This document shows, in pieces, positions 8,502-17,035 of a stretch of 64,000 nt of DNA. Position numbers and translations under genes: made by a program. The number at the start of each line of letters is the position of its first letter. Positions within the stretch are counted from its first letter, which is position 1. Under the pieces are notes generated by a model that saw only the letters and a program-made list of their open reading frames with translations, had not been told where the DNA came from and ran no database searches. This DNA is from JBHOQX01 sp042408595 (GTDB lineage: Bacteria > Chloroflexota > Chloroflexia > Chloroflexales > Roseiflexaceae): positions 12,248 through 76,247 of the forward strand of contig JBHOQX010000085.1 in NCBI GenBank assembly GCA_042408595.1. The letters run 5' to 3'.

Positions 8502-10004
8502 TCACCGCCGCTTCGCGGGGCGTGGCGGGCGCGGCGGATGGTGGGCGGCCTCATCCGTCGCCACCTGCGGCTCCTCGCCGGCCAGGGCTTGTGGGTCAAG
8601 CTGAGCGGCGTGCGGCGTGCAGTGTGCGGCTGGTGTGGGTGTGCCGGCCGCGGGCCTCGCGTCGCTCGCCTCGCGGGCGTCGCGCCAGGCCAGCCGCTCG
8701 CGGATGGCCGCCTCGAAGCCGCGGCCCGTCGGCTCGTAGTAGCGGCGGCCCTGGAGGTTCGGCGGGAAGTGCTCCTGATCGACGCGGGCGTCTTCGTGGT
8801 CGTGGGCGTACTGGTAGCCCTTGCCGTAGCCCAGCCCTTTCATCAGCCGGGTCGGCGCGTTGCGCAGGTGCAGCGGCACCGGCTCGTTGCGCGTCTCGGC
8901 CACATCTTTCAGCGCCGCGCCGTAGGCCGCGTACACCGCGTTGCTCTTGGGGGCCTGCGCCAGGTAGATGACCGCCTCGGCCAGCGCCAGGTCGCCCTCC
9001 GGCTGGCCGAGAAAGTGGACGGCCTGCTGCGCCGCGATCGTCAGCGGCAGGGCCTGCGGGTCGGCCAGGCCGATGTCCTCCACCGCCATGCGCACGATGC
9101 GCCGGGCGATGTACAGCGGGTCCTCGCCGCCGTCCAGCATCCGCCCGAGCCAGTAGAGCGCGGCGTCCGGGTCGCTGTCGCGCACGCACTTGTGCAGGGC
9201 GGAGATTGCGTTGTAATGCAGCTCGCCGCTCTTGTCGTAGCGGGTGGCGCGGCTCTGGAGCGCGTCGCGGATGTCGTCCACGGTGATCAGGCGCCGATCG
9301 CCGAGCGCGGGCGGCTTGGAGAGCGCCGCGGCCTCAAGCGCGTTCAGCGCGGTGCGGGCGTCGCCGTTGGCCATGTTCACCAGGTACGCCCGGGCATCGG
9401 CGGCGAGCAGCACATGCAGGTCGCCCAGGCCGCGCTCCGTGTCGGCCAGCGCCCGGTCCACCAGCGCGCCGATCTGCTCGTCGGTCAGCGCCTCGAGCAC
9501 GAAGACGCGGGCGCGCGACAACAAGGCGGCGTTGACCTCGAACGATGGGTTCTCGGTGGTTGCGCCGATCAGGATGATCGTGCCATCCTCGACGTACGGC
9601 AGAATAGCGTCCTGTTGTGCCTTATTGAAGCGGTGGATCTCATCGATAAACAGGACGGTGCGCTGGCCGTACATGCCGAGCCGGTCCTTCGCCTCGGCCA
9701 CCACCCGCCGCAGGTCGGCCACGCCGGCGGAGACGGCGGAGAGCGGCTCGAAATGGGCGTTGGTCGTCGCGGCGATGATCTGCGCCAGAGTCGTTTTGCC
9801 GCTGCCGGGCGGCCCCCAGAGGATGACCGAAAAGAGCTGGTCGCCGGCGATCGCGCGGCGCAGCAGCCGCCCCTCGCCGACGATCTGCTCCTGGCCGATG
9901 AACTCCTCGAGCGTGCGGGGGCGCATGCGGGCGGCCAGCGGGGCCTGCCGGCGCAGGGCGTCGTCGCGCTGGCTGTCGAACAGGGTCTTCTGCGGTCGTG
10001 GCAT
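8502..10004 (-). CDS. rarA: Replication-associated recombination protein A (RarA/MgsA), AAA+ ATPase
   Basis: The 500-residue protein begins with the family start (QKTLFDSQ, then RPRTLEEFIGQEQIVGEG). It has Walker A WGPPGSGKTTLAQ, Walker B VLFIDEIHRFNKAQQDAILP, sensor IGATTENPSFEVNAALLSRARVF (split here over two adjacent motifs), and the MgsA C-terminal domain (LHKCVRDSDPDAALYWL, HLRNAPTRLMK, YQYAHDHEDARV, YYEPTGRGFE). RarA acts at stalled replication forks with SSB and RecA. The last 65 or so residues are a low-complexity Ala/Pro/His-rich tail not typical of the family, probably grown from GC-rich 3' DNA. ATG 10004 directly precedes the conserved start. The upstream minus-strand sequence carries GGTATCAT, a possible -10. 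Transcribed alone. Confidence 0.95.
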   Translation of the reverse strand: MPRPQKTLFDSQRDDALRRQAPLAARMRPRTLEEFIGQEQIVGEGRLLRRAIAGDQLFSVILWGPPGSGKTTLAQIIAATTNAHFEPLSAVSAGVADLRRVVAEAKDRLGMYGQRTVLFIDEIHRFNKAQQDAILPYVEDGTIILIGATTENPSFEVNAALLSRARVFVLEALTDEQIGALVDRALADTERGLGDLHVLLAADARAYLVNMANGDARTALNALEAAALSKPPALGDRRLITVDDIRDALQSRATRYDKSGELHYNAISALHKCVRDSDPDAALYWLGRMLDGGEDPLYIARRIVRMAVEDIGLADPQALPLTIAAQQAVHFLGQPEGDLALAEAVIYLAQAPKSNAVYAAYGAALKDVAETRNEPVPLHLRNAPTRLMKGLGYGKGYQYAHDHEDARVDQEHFPPNLQGRRYYEPTGRGFEAAIRERLAWRDAREASDARPAAGTPTPAAHCTPHAAQLDPQALAGEEPQVATDEAAHHPPRPPRPAKRR

Positions 10005-10129
10005 GGGCGGCTCCGGCAGACGGACATCCCGGCCATGATACCATACGCCATTCGCATGGGTCGCCGGTCATCCCCGAGAATGGTACCAACTCCGCCGATC
10101 GTCGCACGCGCCTTGGGACGATGAGCCTA

Positions 10130-10158
10130 TTGAGAAGCGCGGCCCGCTCGCGTATGCT
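10130..10158 (+). promoter_or_regulatory. Sigma70-type promoter in the rarA-amidohydrolase spacer
   Basis: TTGAGA (10130-10135), a 17-bp spacer and TATGCT (10153-10158) predict a start near 10165. No ORF begins nearby. The next gene starts 374 bp further on, behind a terminator-like hairpin, which suggests a non-coding transcript. Confidence 0.5.
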
Positions 10159-10164
10159 AGGACT

Positions 10165-10344
10165 CAGAAAGGCGCTGCTCTGAGGGCCGAAGTTGGCATC
10201 CAGGTTTGACCTCGTTCGATGAAACCTCGAATGCCCTCTCAGTCCTCTCACTTCCTCTCGCCGCCAACCGTGCGGGCCCAGGGCAGCCGCTTCTTCGCCC
10301 AACGAAGTGCCGGGTCGCGAGCCAGCCTCGCGGCCCGGTTCGTT
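10165..10344 (+). ncRNA. Candidate structured small RNA of unrecognised family
   Basis: This part of a 527-bp gene-free spacer holds ordered stems after the predicted start. The first is CTCAGA/TCTGAG (10163-10168 with 10179-10184). The second is a two-step stem GGCAT-CC-AGGTTT / AAACCT-CGA-ATGCC (10195-10235). A pyrimidine-rich stretch follows, then a 12-bp hairpin at 10310-10338 (CCGGGTCGCGAG / CTCGCGGCCCGG, one G-U pair). Flanking AACGAA and TTCGTT extend that hairpin, and U-rich TTCGTTTGTTGG follows it. No signature of SRP RNA, RNase P RNA, tmRNA or a tRNA is present. A 180-nt length resembles 6S RNA, but the end-pairing expected of 6S was not found. The prediction rests on base pairing plus promoter and terminator order. 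Confidence 0.4.
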
Positions 10345-10531
10345 TGTTGGCCGCCGGGGCGTTCCGGGAGCCAGGGGCTAGACGGGCAGACCGTCAGACA
10401 ATCTGCACTCTGAAAATGGTATACTGCGCCTTGGTTTCAGCACGATGCGCTCATGTCAAAGCGCCTGTCAGAGGCAGTGTTCTCCGCTCGACGGGCTGAT
10501 CTCCGGACGTAGACCGGGCAGGAATGGCGCG

Positions 10532-11620
10532 ATGATCACCGTCTATCCCGCCGAGCACGCGCTCCACGCCCCGCCGAACGAGTGGCTGAATGGCGTGCTG
10601 CGCCCGGCGCACGAGTCGCCGCAACGCGCCGAGGTGATCCGCGCCGCCGTGGAGCGGGCGGGGCTGGGGCCGATCACGCCGCCGCGCCCGCACGGGCTGG
10701 CGCCGCTGGCCGCGGTGCATGCGCCGGAGTACCTGCGCTTCCTCGAAGGCGCGTACGAGCGCTGGGTCGCCGCTGGCGGCTCGCCTACGGCGGTGATGCC
10801 GGACACGCTGGCGGTGCGTTGGATGGGGCGGCGCTCCGCCAGCCCGCTGGCCGAGCCGGGCTATTTCGCCTTCGACCTGGGCGCGGCGATCGTCGCCGGC
10901 ACCTGGCGCGCCGCCGGCGCCTCGGCCGATGCCGCGCTGACCGCGGCGGATCTGCTGCTGGCGGGCGAGCGCGCCGCCTACGCGCTCTGCCGGCCGCCCG
11001 GCCACCACGCCGGCCACGACCTGTACGGCGGCTACTGCTTCCTGAACAACGCGGCGATCGCGGCGGAGTGGCTGCTGCGCGCGGGCGCCGGACGGGCGGC
11101 GAGCGATCTCCGCCCCGCGCCTTCCGCCGCCCGTCCGGCGCCGACCGTCGCGATCCTCGACATCGATTACCACCACGGCAACGGCACGCAGCAGATTTTT
11201 TACGGGCGGCGCGACGTGCTGGTCGTTTCGCTCCACGCCGACCCGGACCGCGAGTACCCGTACTTCGCCGGCTACGCCGACGAGCGCGGCGCGGGCGACG
11301 GGCTGGGCTTCAACCGGAACATCCCACTTCCGGCGGGCGTGGACGACGCGGGCTACCTGGCCGCGCTGGATGCAGCGCTGGCCGAGATCGCGGCCTTCGC
11401 GCCGGCCTGGCTGGTCGTCTCCGCCGGGTTCGACACTTTCGGCGGCGATCCGATCGGTGATTTCGCGCTCACCGGCGCCGCCTACCCGCGGATCGGGCGG
11501 CGGCTGGCGGCGCTCGGCCTGCCGACGCTCTTTGTGCAGGAGGGCGGCTACGCCATCGAGGCGCTCGGCGAGAACGTCGTCGGGCTGCTGCGCGGCTTCG
11601 AGGCCGAGGCGTCGGGGTGA
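10532..11620 (+). CDS. Histone deacetylase superfamily / acetylpolyamine amidohydrolase-like enzyme
   Basis: The 362-residue cytosolic metalloenzyme has the full HDAC fold signature: RPPGHHAGHDLYGGYCFLNNAAIAA (two adjacent motifs), the zinc-binding DIDYHHGNGTQQIFY, SLHADPDREYPYFAGYADERG (two adjacent motifs), and the second Asp ligand in SAGFDTFGGDPIGDF. The C-terminal QEGGYA carries the residue region that positions the substrate carbonyl. The charge-relay His pair GHH is intact. Bacterial members remove acetyl groups from polyamines or other amines. The long loop after YFAGYADE fits the acetylpolyamine amidohydrolase subgroup, but substrate cannot be read from sequence. ATG 10532 follows a weak AGGA; the open frame extends upstream to 10445 without family similarity. 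A possible -10 TATACT lies at 10420-10425. Confidence 0.88.
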   Translation: MITVYPAEHALHAPPNEWLNGVLRPAHESPQRAEVIRAAVERAGLGPITPPRPHGLAPLAAVHAPEYLRFLEGAYERWVAAGGSPTAVMPDTLAVRWMGRRSASPLAEPGYFAFDLGAAIVAGTWRAAGASADAALTAADLLLAGERAAYALCRPPGHHAGHDLYGGYCFLNNAAIAAEWLLRAGAGRAASDLRPAPSAARPAPTVAILDIDYHHGNGTQQIFYGRRDVLVVSLHADPDREYPYFAGYADERGAGDGLGFNRNIPLPAGVDDAGYLAALDAALAEIAAFAPAWLVVSAGFDTFGGDPIGDFALTGAAYPRIGRRLAALGLPTLFVQEGGYAIEALGENVVGLLRGFEAEASG

Positions 11621-11700
11621 CACAGTGACACGGTGACAGGGTGGCTCGGCTTGCCTGGCTGGCGATGCGACGGGCGTCGAGGATGGAGGAAGTGATCGCG

Positions 11701-11770
11701 ATCGTCAATCTTCGATCCTCCTTCTTCGACCCACTACCGTCCTTCGTCCTTTGTCCCCTGTCGCCGTCTT
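11701..11770. repeat. Degenerate GTCCTTCGTCC-type short-period repeat
   Basis: The spacer contains runs such as ACCGTCCTTCGTCCTTTGTC and CCCTGTCGCCGTC with a loose 6-8 base period. It is the same style of low-complexity DNA seen at 23680-23760, 25019-25120 and 41600-41725. Confidence 0.6.
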
Positions 11771-11789
11771 GCAGACACGAGGTGACTTG

Positions 11790-12221
11790 ATGCGCTACAG
11801 CGTGCACCGCGTCGGTCCGGGCTCTGTAGCCAGGCTGGCGTTTCTGATCGGAGTGGGGCTCTCGCTGGTGCCGGGGCTCTGCATGGGATGCTTGGTGATC
11901 CAGGCCGCCCGGCGCCTTGCGGCGACTTTTGCCGGCATGCGGACGGTCACGGTCGAGTTACCGCCGGTCGATCTGGGCCTGACGAAACTGGAGGTCCCGA
12001 GCTTTCAGGTCGATCTCGTCAACCAGGCCGGGCTCGCCGGCGCTGCGCAGGCCGTTCAGGGGGTGCTGGACAACGCTGGCGCGACCATGCTCTGGATCGC
12101 GCTGGCGATCAGTGTGATCGGCGCGCTGGCGCTCGGCCTGGCGGCGGTTGTCGCGGCGCTGCTCTACAATGTGCTGGCGGGCGCCTTCGGCGGCATCGAG
12201 GTCGAGCTGCAGGCAAAGTAG
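11790..12221 (+). CDS. DUF3566-like two-helix membrane protein
   Basis: The 143-residue protein opens with a short cytoplasmic segment (RYSVHRVGPGSVARL). A first transmembrane helix follows (about 14-40), then an external loop of about 55 residues, then a second helix (about 100-130, MLWIALAISVIGALALGLAA and on). It ends LLYNVLAGAFGGIEVEL. The closing pattern (LYN, FGGIEVEL) and the N-terminal SVARLAF are features of the DUF3566 family, small membrane proteins of unknown function best known from Actinobacteria. GAGGTG six bases before ATG 11790 supports the start; an upstream in-frame start at 11751 lies in repeat DNA. A strong hairpin directly after the stop separates it from the convergent ABC permease gene. 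Confidence 0.7.
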   Translation: MRYSVHRVGPGSVARLAFLIGVGLSLVPGLCMGCLVIQAARRLAATFAGMRTVTVELPPVDLGLTKLEVPSFQVDLVNQAGLAGAAQAVQGVLDNAGATMLWIALAISVIGALALGLAAVVAALLYNVLAGAFGGIEVELQAK

Positions 12222-12223
12222 AA

Positions 12224-12259
12224 GCGCGCGGGCGCGGAGTCGGGGCTGCGCCCGCGCGC
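12224..12259. terminator. Bidirectional hairpin between convergent genes
   Basis: A perfect 12-bp stem, GCGCGCGGGCGC with GCGCCCGCGCGC around a 12-nt loop, starts 3 bp after the DUF3566 stop and lies 13 bp from the end of the opposing permease gene. No U-tract is present on either strand. Confidence 0.6.
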
Positions 12260-12272
12260 GACGGCCCGCGCG

Positions 12273-13115
12273 CTACCGCCCGGCCAGCCCGGTGGTGGCG
12301 ATGCCCTCGATGAAATAGCGCTGCGCGAACAGGAAGACGATCAGGGTCGGCAGGACGGCCAGCACCGAGCCGGCCATGATCAGATCGACGCGGGCGGCGT
12401 AGAGCGCCTGCAAGTCCATCAGCCCCTGCGTCACCACCTTCTTCTCCGGGTTACTGATGATGATCAGCGGCCAGAGAAAGCTGTTCCAGGCGTACAGAAA
12501 GCCGAAGGTTGCCAGCGTCGCCATGGCGGGGCGGGCGAGCGGCACGGCGACGCGGAACAGAATGCCCCAGCGGCTCGCGCCGTCGATCATTGCCGCCTCC
12601 TCCAGATCGCGCGGCAGGTTCATAAAGAACTGGCGCAACAGAAACGTTCCGTAGGCGGTGAACAGCCAGGGAACGATCAGCGCGACCAGTTTGTCCACCC
12701 AGCCAAAGGCGATCATGATGCGATACATCGGCACGATCAGCACGGCGAACGGCACCATCAGCGTCAGTAGGTAGGCGAAGAACAGCACGTCGCGGCCGGG
12801 GAACTCCAGCCGAGCGAAGGCGTAGCCCGCCAGCACCGAGGTGAAGATCCAGCCGGCCACCACGCCGATCGTCACCAGCGTCGAGTTGACGAGCTGCGTG
12901 CCCAGCGGCACGATATTCAGCACCTCGATGTAGTTGCCGAGCTGGAGTGTCTGCGGGAAGAGCACCGGCGGCACCTGCACCACCTCGGACGAGGTCTTGA
13001 GCGACGACGCCAGCATATAGATGAACGGGAACGCCATCACCAGCCCGGTGATCAGCAGCAGCCCATACGCGAGCCAGCGCTCATAGGGCTGTCGGAGAAT
13101 CAGGTTCTGCTGCAT
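12273..13115 (-). CDS. Carbohydrate ABC transporter permease (MalG/UgpE type)
   Basis: The 280-residue inner-membrane protein has six predicted helices, beginning LAYGLLLITGLVMAFPFIYML. It carries the EAA loop that docks the ATPase (DLEEAAMIDGASRWGILFRV, then PLARPAM). It is the second of two permeases in the order binding protein, permease, permease, as in CUT1 sugar importers. GGAG before ATG 13115 defines the start; an upstream extension to 13175 is in repeat DNA. The gap to the preceding permease (13116-13235) contains GAACTTT-type repeats. No ATPase gene of the MsmK/UgpC type lies in the operon, so a shared ATPase encoded elsewhere is inferred. Substrate is unknown. Confidence 0.93.
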   Translation of the reverse strand: MQQNLILRQPYERWLAYGLLLITGLVMAFPFIYMLASSLKTSSEVVQVPPVLFPQTLQLGNYIEVLNIVPLGTQLVNSTLVTIGVVAGWIFTSVLAGYAFARLEFPGRDVLFFAYLLTLMVPFAVLIVPMYRIMIAFGWVDKLVALIVPWLFTAYGTFLLRQFFMNLPRDLEEAAMIDGASRWGILFRVAVPLARPAMATLATFGFLYAWNSFLWPLIIISNPEKKVVTQGLMDLQALYAARVDLIMAGSVLAVLPTLIVFLFAQRYFIEGIATTGLAGR

Positions 13116-13167
13116 GGTACACTCCAAACGGATGACGTTCAGCGCTTCACGTACAAACGCGCCAAAA

Positions 13168-13242
13168 AGAAACACGAAACGTTCAACTCCGAACTTTACA
13201 CTGCGAACTTTGGAATTAGAACTTTTAACTCTGAACTATTCG
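13168..13242. repeat. GAACTTT-type short-period repeat
   Basis: Between the two permease genes the DNA reads as variants of a roughly 7-base unit: ACGTTCAACTCCGAACTTTA, then GCGAACTTTGGAATTAG, then AACTTTTAACTCTGAAC. It is AT-richer than its surroundings and overlaps the end of the upstream permease gene. A similar stretch lies between the two tRNA genes at 63638-63686. Confidence 0.65.
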
Positions 13243-14177
13243 TAATTCACCCAGCGGTCCGACATACGGAACTGTACCCAGGTAATGATCAAAATCATGA
13301 TCGTCAGCACCCAGGCGATCGATGAGGCGTAGCCCATGCGGAAGCTGATAAACCCTTCGCGGTAGAGATTCACCACCACCGTCAGCATGGAATCGGCCGG
13401 GCCGGCGGTGTTGCTGCGGGTCCAGCCGAGGGCATACGGCACATCGAAGATCTGCAGGCAGGTGATCAGGGTCGTCACCAGCACAAAGAAGGTGGTCGGC
13501 GTCAGCATCGGCAGGGTGATGCGGGTGAACTGCTGCCAGCGGCTCGCGCCGTCGATGCTCGCCGCCTCGTACAGCGGGCGCGAGATGCCCTGGAGCCCGG
13601 CCAGGAAGATCACCATGTTGTAGCCGACTGTCTTCCACGAGAAGACCAGGATCACACTAGCGAGCGCCCAATTCGGCGAGGTGAGCCACTCGACGCGCGG
13701 CAGCCCGACCAGGCTGAGGGCGTAGTTCACGAAGCCGAAATCGTAGTTGAGGAGATATTTCCAGAGCAGTGAGACCGCAACAACCGAGGCGACGACCGGA
13801 ATGAAGAAGAGCGCGCGGAAGAACGCCCGCCCGCGCAGCCTCTCGTTCAGCAGCACCGCCAAAAACAGTGCTGGGATGATCGAGAGGATCATCGTAAACA
13901 ATGAGAAGATCAGTGTATTTTGCAGCGATTCCCAGAATGTCGGATCGCGGAAGACCTGTGTGTAGTTGTCCAGCCCGACGAAGCCAGGCGTGCCGACCAG
14001 GCGCGCGTTCGTAAAGCTGAGATAGAAGGAGATGCCGAGCGGCACGGTGAAGAAGACCAGCACGCCGATGATCGTCGGCAGCAGCATGGCATAGGCGTCG
14101 AGCGCCTCGCGCACTTTGCGCGCGCGTATGCGGCGCGGCGCCGCCTCCGGCGCGACCCTCGCCTGTATGTTGCTCAT
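13236..14177 (-). CDS. Carbohydrate ABC transporter permease (MalF/UgpA type)
   Basis: The 313-residue inner-membrane protein has a basic N-terminus (RRIRARKVREALDAY) followed by six predicted helices, the first MLLPTIIGVLVFFTVPLGIS. The EAA loop is LYEAASIDGASRWQQFTRIT. It pairs with the following MalG-type permease to form the translocation path of a CUT1 importer. ATG 14177 is used because the conserved start of the family follows at once. It sits 94 bp after the binding-protein gene in the same operon. The C-terminus (QFRMSDRWVNYE) runs into the GAACTTT-type repeat, so its last residues may be repeat-derived. Confidence 0.93.
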   Translation of the reverse strand: MSNIQARVAPEAAPRRIRARKVREALDAYAMLLPTIIGVLVFFTVPLGISFYLSFTNARLVGTPGFVGLDNYTQVFRDPTFWESLQNTLIFSLFTMILSIIPALFLAVLLNERLRGRAFFRALFFIPVVASVVAVSLLWKYLLNYDFGFVNYALSLVGLPRVEWLTSPNWALASVILVFSWKTVGYNMVIFLAGLQGISRPLYEAASIDGASRWQQFTRITLPMLTPTTFFVLVTTLITCLQIFDVPYALGWTRSNTAGPADSMLTVVVNLYREGFISFRMGYASSIAWVLTIMILIITWVQFRMSDRWVNYE

Positions 14178-14271
14178 GGCATGCCCTCAGGTACCATAGG
14201 ACCGGCAACAGGCAGCCAGTGCGGCCCGAGGCGCGTCCCTGGCGCCTGTTGCCTGCCGCTCGCTCATGCCC

Positions 14272-15633
14272 TCACTTCTTGAACGCCCCTGTCGTCGCCT
14301 CGCAGGCCTGCTTGACGAAATCCTCCGGCGTGATCTTGCCGGCGATCATCTGGTCCCAGGCTTTCTGCACGCCACCGCTGAAGTCAGCCCAGCTTCCCGC
14401 CCAGAGCGGCGCCTCCAGCGCAGCGTAGGGGATGCCGTCCAGGAACGCCTGGTTGTTCGATGGCGGAGTGGACTTCAGGAAGGCCTCCACGGCGGACTGA
14501 TCCTTGCGCGGCGGGATGTTCGTGCCCAGCGCCGCGACCTTGGCGGTCGCCTCGGCGCTGGTGAGCACCTTCAGCACCTCCCACGCGGCGTCCGGGTTGG
14601 CGGTCTTGGCGTTCACCAGGTACGGCCCCCAGAAGAGCCAGGTGGTCTTGACCTTGCCCTCCGGCATCGGCGCCACGTCCCAGTTAAACTTGGCGTTGGT
14701 GCGGACCCCTGGGGTGAACCAGCGGCCGTTGAAGTACATGGCGACCTTGCCGGCGTTGAACAGCGCCTCGCCATCGGCGTCGCCCGGCACGACCAGCTTC
14801 TCGGTGTAGAGGCTGTTGGCCAGCTTGGCGCCCTCGAGCGCGGCGGGCGTGTTCAGACCGCAGGCGGTCTTGTCGGCATTATACAAGCTGCCGCCCGCCG
14901 CGTTGATGAAGTAGCCCCACCCCGGCCCCCACCAGTTGCCGAAGCCCAGGCCATACTGCTGCTTGGAGGGATCGGTCAGTTTCTTGGCAGCCTCCAGCAT
15001 CGCCTGCTGGTTCCACTGTCCGGCTGCCGCCAGCTCCTTCGGCGTCTTGAGCCCGGCCGCCTTGAACAGGTCCTCATTATAGTATGTGACCATGGTCGAG
15101 ATATCGCGCGGCAGGCCATAGATCTTGCCATCGCGCGTGACTTCGCTGATCACATTCGGGTAGAAGTCATCCAGCTTGAAGTTCTTGTCCTTGTCGATCA
15201 GCGGCTTGAGGTCGAGAATCTGGCCGGTGGCGACGAAATCGGCCAGTTCGACGCCGCCGATCCAGAAGATGTCGGGCGCGTTGCCGGCGGCCAGCTCGGT
15301 CTTGAGCTTCTCAAAGTAGCCCTGGTTCGCGCCCGGGTCGTAGCTCGCCTTGATGCCCTTGCTGGCGAGCTTCTCGTTGACCAGCGCGTTCAGCTCTTCG
15401 TAGACTTTCTGCTCCGCCGCGTCGCCCGGGCGGGTTCGCCAGCGGATGGTCACGCCTTGGGCTGCGCCGCCGCCGGACGGGGCGGCCGTCGGTTGGGCCG
15501 CCCCGCCGCCGGACGGGGCGGCCGTCGCCTGCGCCCCGCCCCCCTGCTGCGTCGTCGAGACGCCGCAGGCCGCCAGAATCATCGCCAGCATCGCCATGAT
15601 GCTGAAGCTGCGAAGCATCTGCTTCCACCGCAT
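14272..15633 (-). CDS. Extracellular solute-binding lipoprotein of the sugar ABC importer
   Basis: The 453-residue family 1 solute-binding protein has a lipoprotein signal peptide with lipobox LAAC (Cys23). A linker follows in which an 11-residue unit, APSGGGAAQPT, is nearly duplicated. The mature domain shows typical features: VTIRWRTRPGD, KIYGLPRDISTMVTYYNEDL, AAWEVLKVLTS and a late Trp-rich region. It is tethered outside the membrane and delivers sugar to the two downstream permeases. AAGGAG eight bases upstream fixes ATG 15633; the open frame to 15735 has no signal sequence. Regulation is probably by the LacI-family gene directly upstream. The ligand cannot be deduced. Confidence 0.93.
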   Translation of the reverse strand: MRWKQMLRSFSIMAMLAMILAACGVSTTQQGGGAQATAAPSGGGAAQPTAAPSGGGAAQGVTIRWRTRPGDAAEQKVYEELNALVNEKLASKGIKASYDPGANQGYFEKLKTELAAGNAPDIFWIGGVELADFVATGQILDLKPLIDKDKNFKLDDFYPNVISEVTRDGKIYGLPRDISTMVTYYNEDLFKAAGLKTPKELAAAGQWNQQAMLEAAKKLTDPSKQQYGLGFGNWWGPGWGYFINAAGGSLYNADKTACGLNTPAALEGAKLANSLYTEKLVVPGDADGEALFNAGKVAMYFNGRWFTPGVRTNAKFNWDVAPMPEGKVKTTWLFWGPYLVNAKTANPDAAWEVLKVLTSAEATAKVAALGTNIPPRKDQSAVEAFLKSTPPSNNQAFLDGIPYAALEAPLWAGSWADFSGGVQKAWDQMIAGKITPEDFVKQACEATTGAFKK

Positions 15634-15815
15634 CGTGGGTCTCCTTTCGCTCATGCGCCTGTGGCGCCTTTTCGGGGATACGAAACCCTGCGTGCCATCT
15701 GGCAGGGCTCGGCCGAATGGCCTGCGTTGCCGCAAAGGTGCTTGCGTTGCGTCGCCGCGCGGCCACAGCGACGCGTCCCGTCACTCACACGCGATAGGCG
15801 CCTCCTTGGTTGAAC

Positions 15816-16835
15816 TCAGGCTGCGCCGGCGGGCGCGGCCGTCGAGCCGCGCAGGACGAGCCCGGTCGGGATCACTGTCTCTGCCGATGCCGCGCGCCCG
15901 TCCAGCAGGGCGAAGAGCGCAGCGCCGGCGGCCTTGCCGAGTGCGAAGCCCGGCTGGCGCACGGTCGTCAGCGGCGGGCGGGCGATCGCGGCGGTCGGGA
16001 TGTCGTCGAAGCCGACGACCGACAGCTCCTCTGGGATGCGCAGCCCGCGCTCGGCGGCGGCGTGCAGCACCCCAAGCGCCATGCGATCGTTCAGCGCAAA
16101 GATCGCCGTCGGGCGGTCGGGCCGCGCCAGCAAGGCATGCCCGGCTTCTTCGCCGCTTTCGAACGAAAAATCTCCGCTCGCGACCAGCCGTTCGTCGAGC
16201 GCCAGCCCCGCTTCGGCCAGCGCGTCGCGAATACCGCGCAGCCGTTCGTCGATCGCGAACGGGCGCAGTCGGCTGCTGACGATGCCGATCCGGCGGTGGC
16301 CCAGCGCCGTGAGATGGCGGACAGTCTCGAGCGCGCCGCCGTAGTCATCGGCGTGGACGGCGTGGACGGACAGGCTGCGCGAGTAGCCGATGACGACCAG
16401 CGGCCAGTCGCCGTGGGCCAGCGTCTCGGTAAAGGGCTGAAGATCGGCAGTCTCCAGCACCACCGCCGCGTCGATCACGTCGCTGCGGAGCAGCCGCACG
16501 CAGGCGCTGGCGGCCTCGGCTGGGGCGCGGGCGGTGGAGAGGAGCAGGTTGTAGTCGCGGGCGTTGGTTTCGCTCTCGATGCCGCGCATGCATTCGAGCA
16601 GGTGCGGATCGGCGAACAATTGGTCGGGCGTGTAGGGGATGAGCAGACCGAGGATGAACGAACGCTGGGTGCTCAGGCCGCGGGCGCGCTGGCTTGGCAC
16701 ATAACCGGTCTCGGCGATCACGCGCTCGATCCGCGCCCGCTTCTCGGCGCTGACATACGGCCGGTTGTTGAGCACTTTGGAGACGGTCGCCGGCGATACC
16801 CCGGCCAACGCCGCGATTTTGTCGATCGTCGTCAT
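15816..16835 (-). CDS. LacI-family transcriptional regulator
   Basis: The 339-residue protein has an N-terminal LacI helix-turn-helix (about 2-25: TTIDKIAALAGVSPATVSKV) and the minor-groove hinge (SQRARGLSTQ). A periplasmic-binding-protein-like effector domain follows, with PTAIFALNDRMALGVLHAA and LSVVGFDDIPTAAIARPPLT. The final PLTTVRQPGFALGKAAGAAL matches the family C-terminus. It is first in the same-strand cluster lacI, binding protein, permease, permease. It probably represses that operon and itself through the palindrome at 17016-17035. GGAG eight bases before ATG 16835 supports this start; the longer frame to 17054 would run through the promoter and operator. The inducer is presumably the transported sugar or a derivative. 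Confidence 0.93.
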   Translation of the reverse strand: MTTIDKIAALAGVSPATVSKVLNNRPYVSAEKRARIERVIAETGYVPSQRARGLSTQRSFILGLLIPYTPDQLFADPHLLECMRGIESETNARDYNLLLSTARAPAEAASACVRLLRSDVIDAAVVLETADLQPFTETLAHGDWPLVVIGYSRSLSVHAVHADDYGGALETVRHLTALGHRRIGIVSSRLRPFAIDERLRGIRDALAEAGLALDERLVASGDFSFESGEEAGHALLARPDRPTAIFALNDRMALGVLHAAAERGLRIPEELSVVGFDDIPTAAIARPPLTTVRQPGFALGKAAGAALFALLDGRAASAETVIPTGLVLRGSTAAPAGAA

Positions 16836-17015
16836 TGACGTTGCTCCGCTCAACGCAGCCCGGTGTAAAACATTTCCCGCTGCCGCCCGCACCAGCGTGG
16901 CCACCCGGCGGCCAGCGCCGCGGCGACGTTGTAAGCGGCCTGTGGCGCGTCCTGTTGCGAAGGATTCCCACAACGCTCCATGGGGCATGCTGTGCAGCAG
17001 CGTGGCTTCAGTGGA

Positions 17016-17035
17016 ATAGTAAAGCGGTTTCCTAT
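17016..17035. promoter_or_regulatory. LacI-type operator (palindrome)
   Basis: The 20-bp sequence ATAGTAAAGCGGTTTCCTAT matches its reverse complement at 16 of 20 positions and is centred on CG, as is usual for LacI-family operators. It directly follows the -10 of the lacI promoter and covers the predicted start site, a position that would block initiation. Binding is inferred. Confidence 0.65.

Noticed and set aside
10165..10344. 6S RNA, SRP RNA or RNase P RNA
   Set aside because: The signature sequences of SRP and RNase P RNA are absent, and the 5' and 3' ends do not pair as in 6S RNA.
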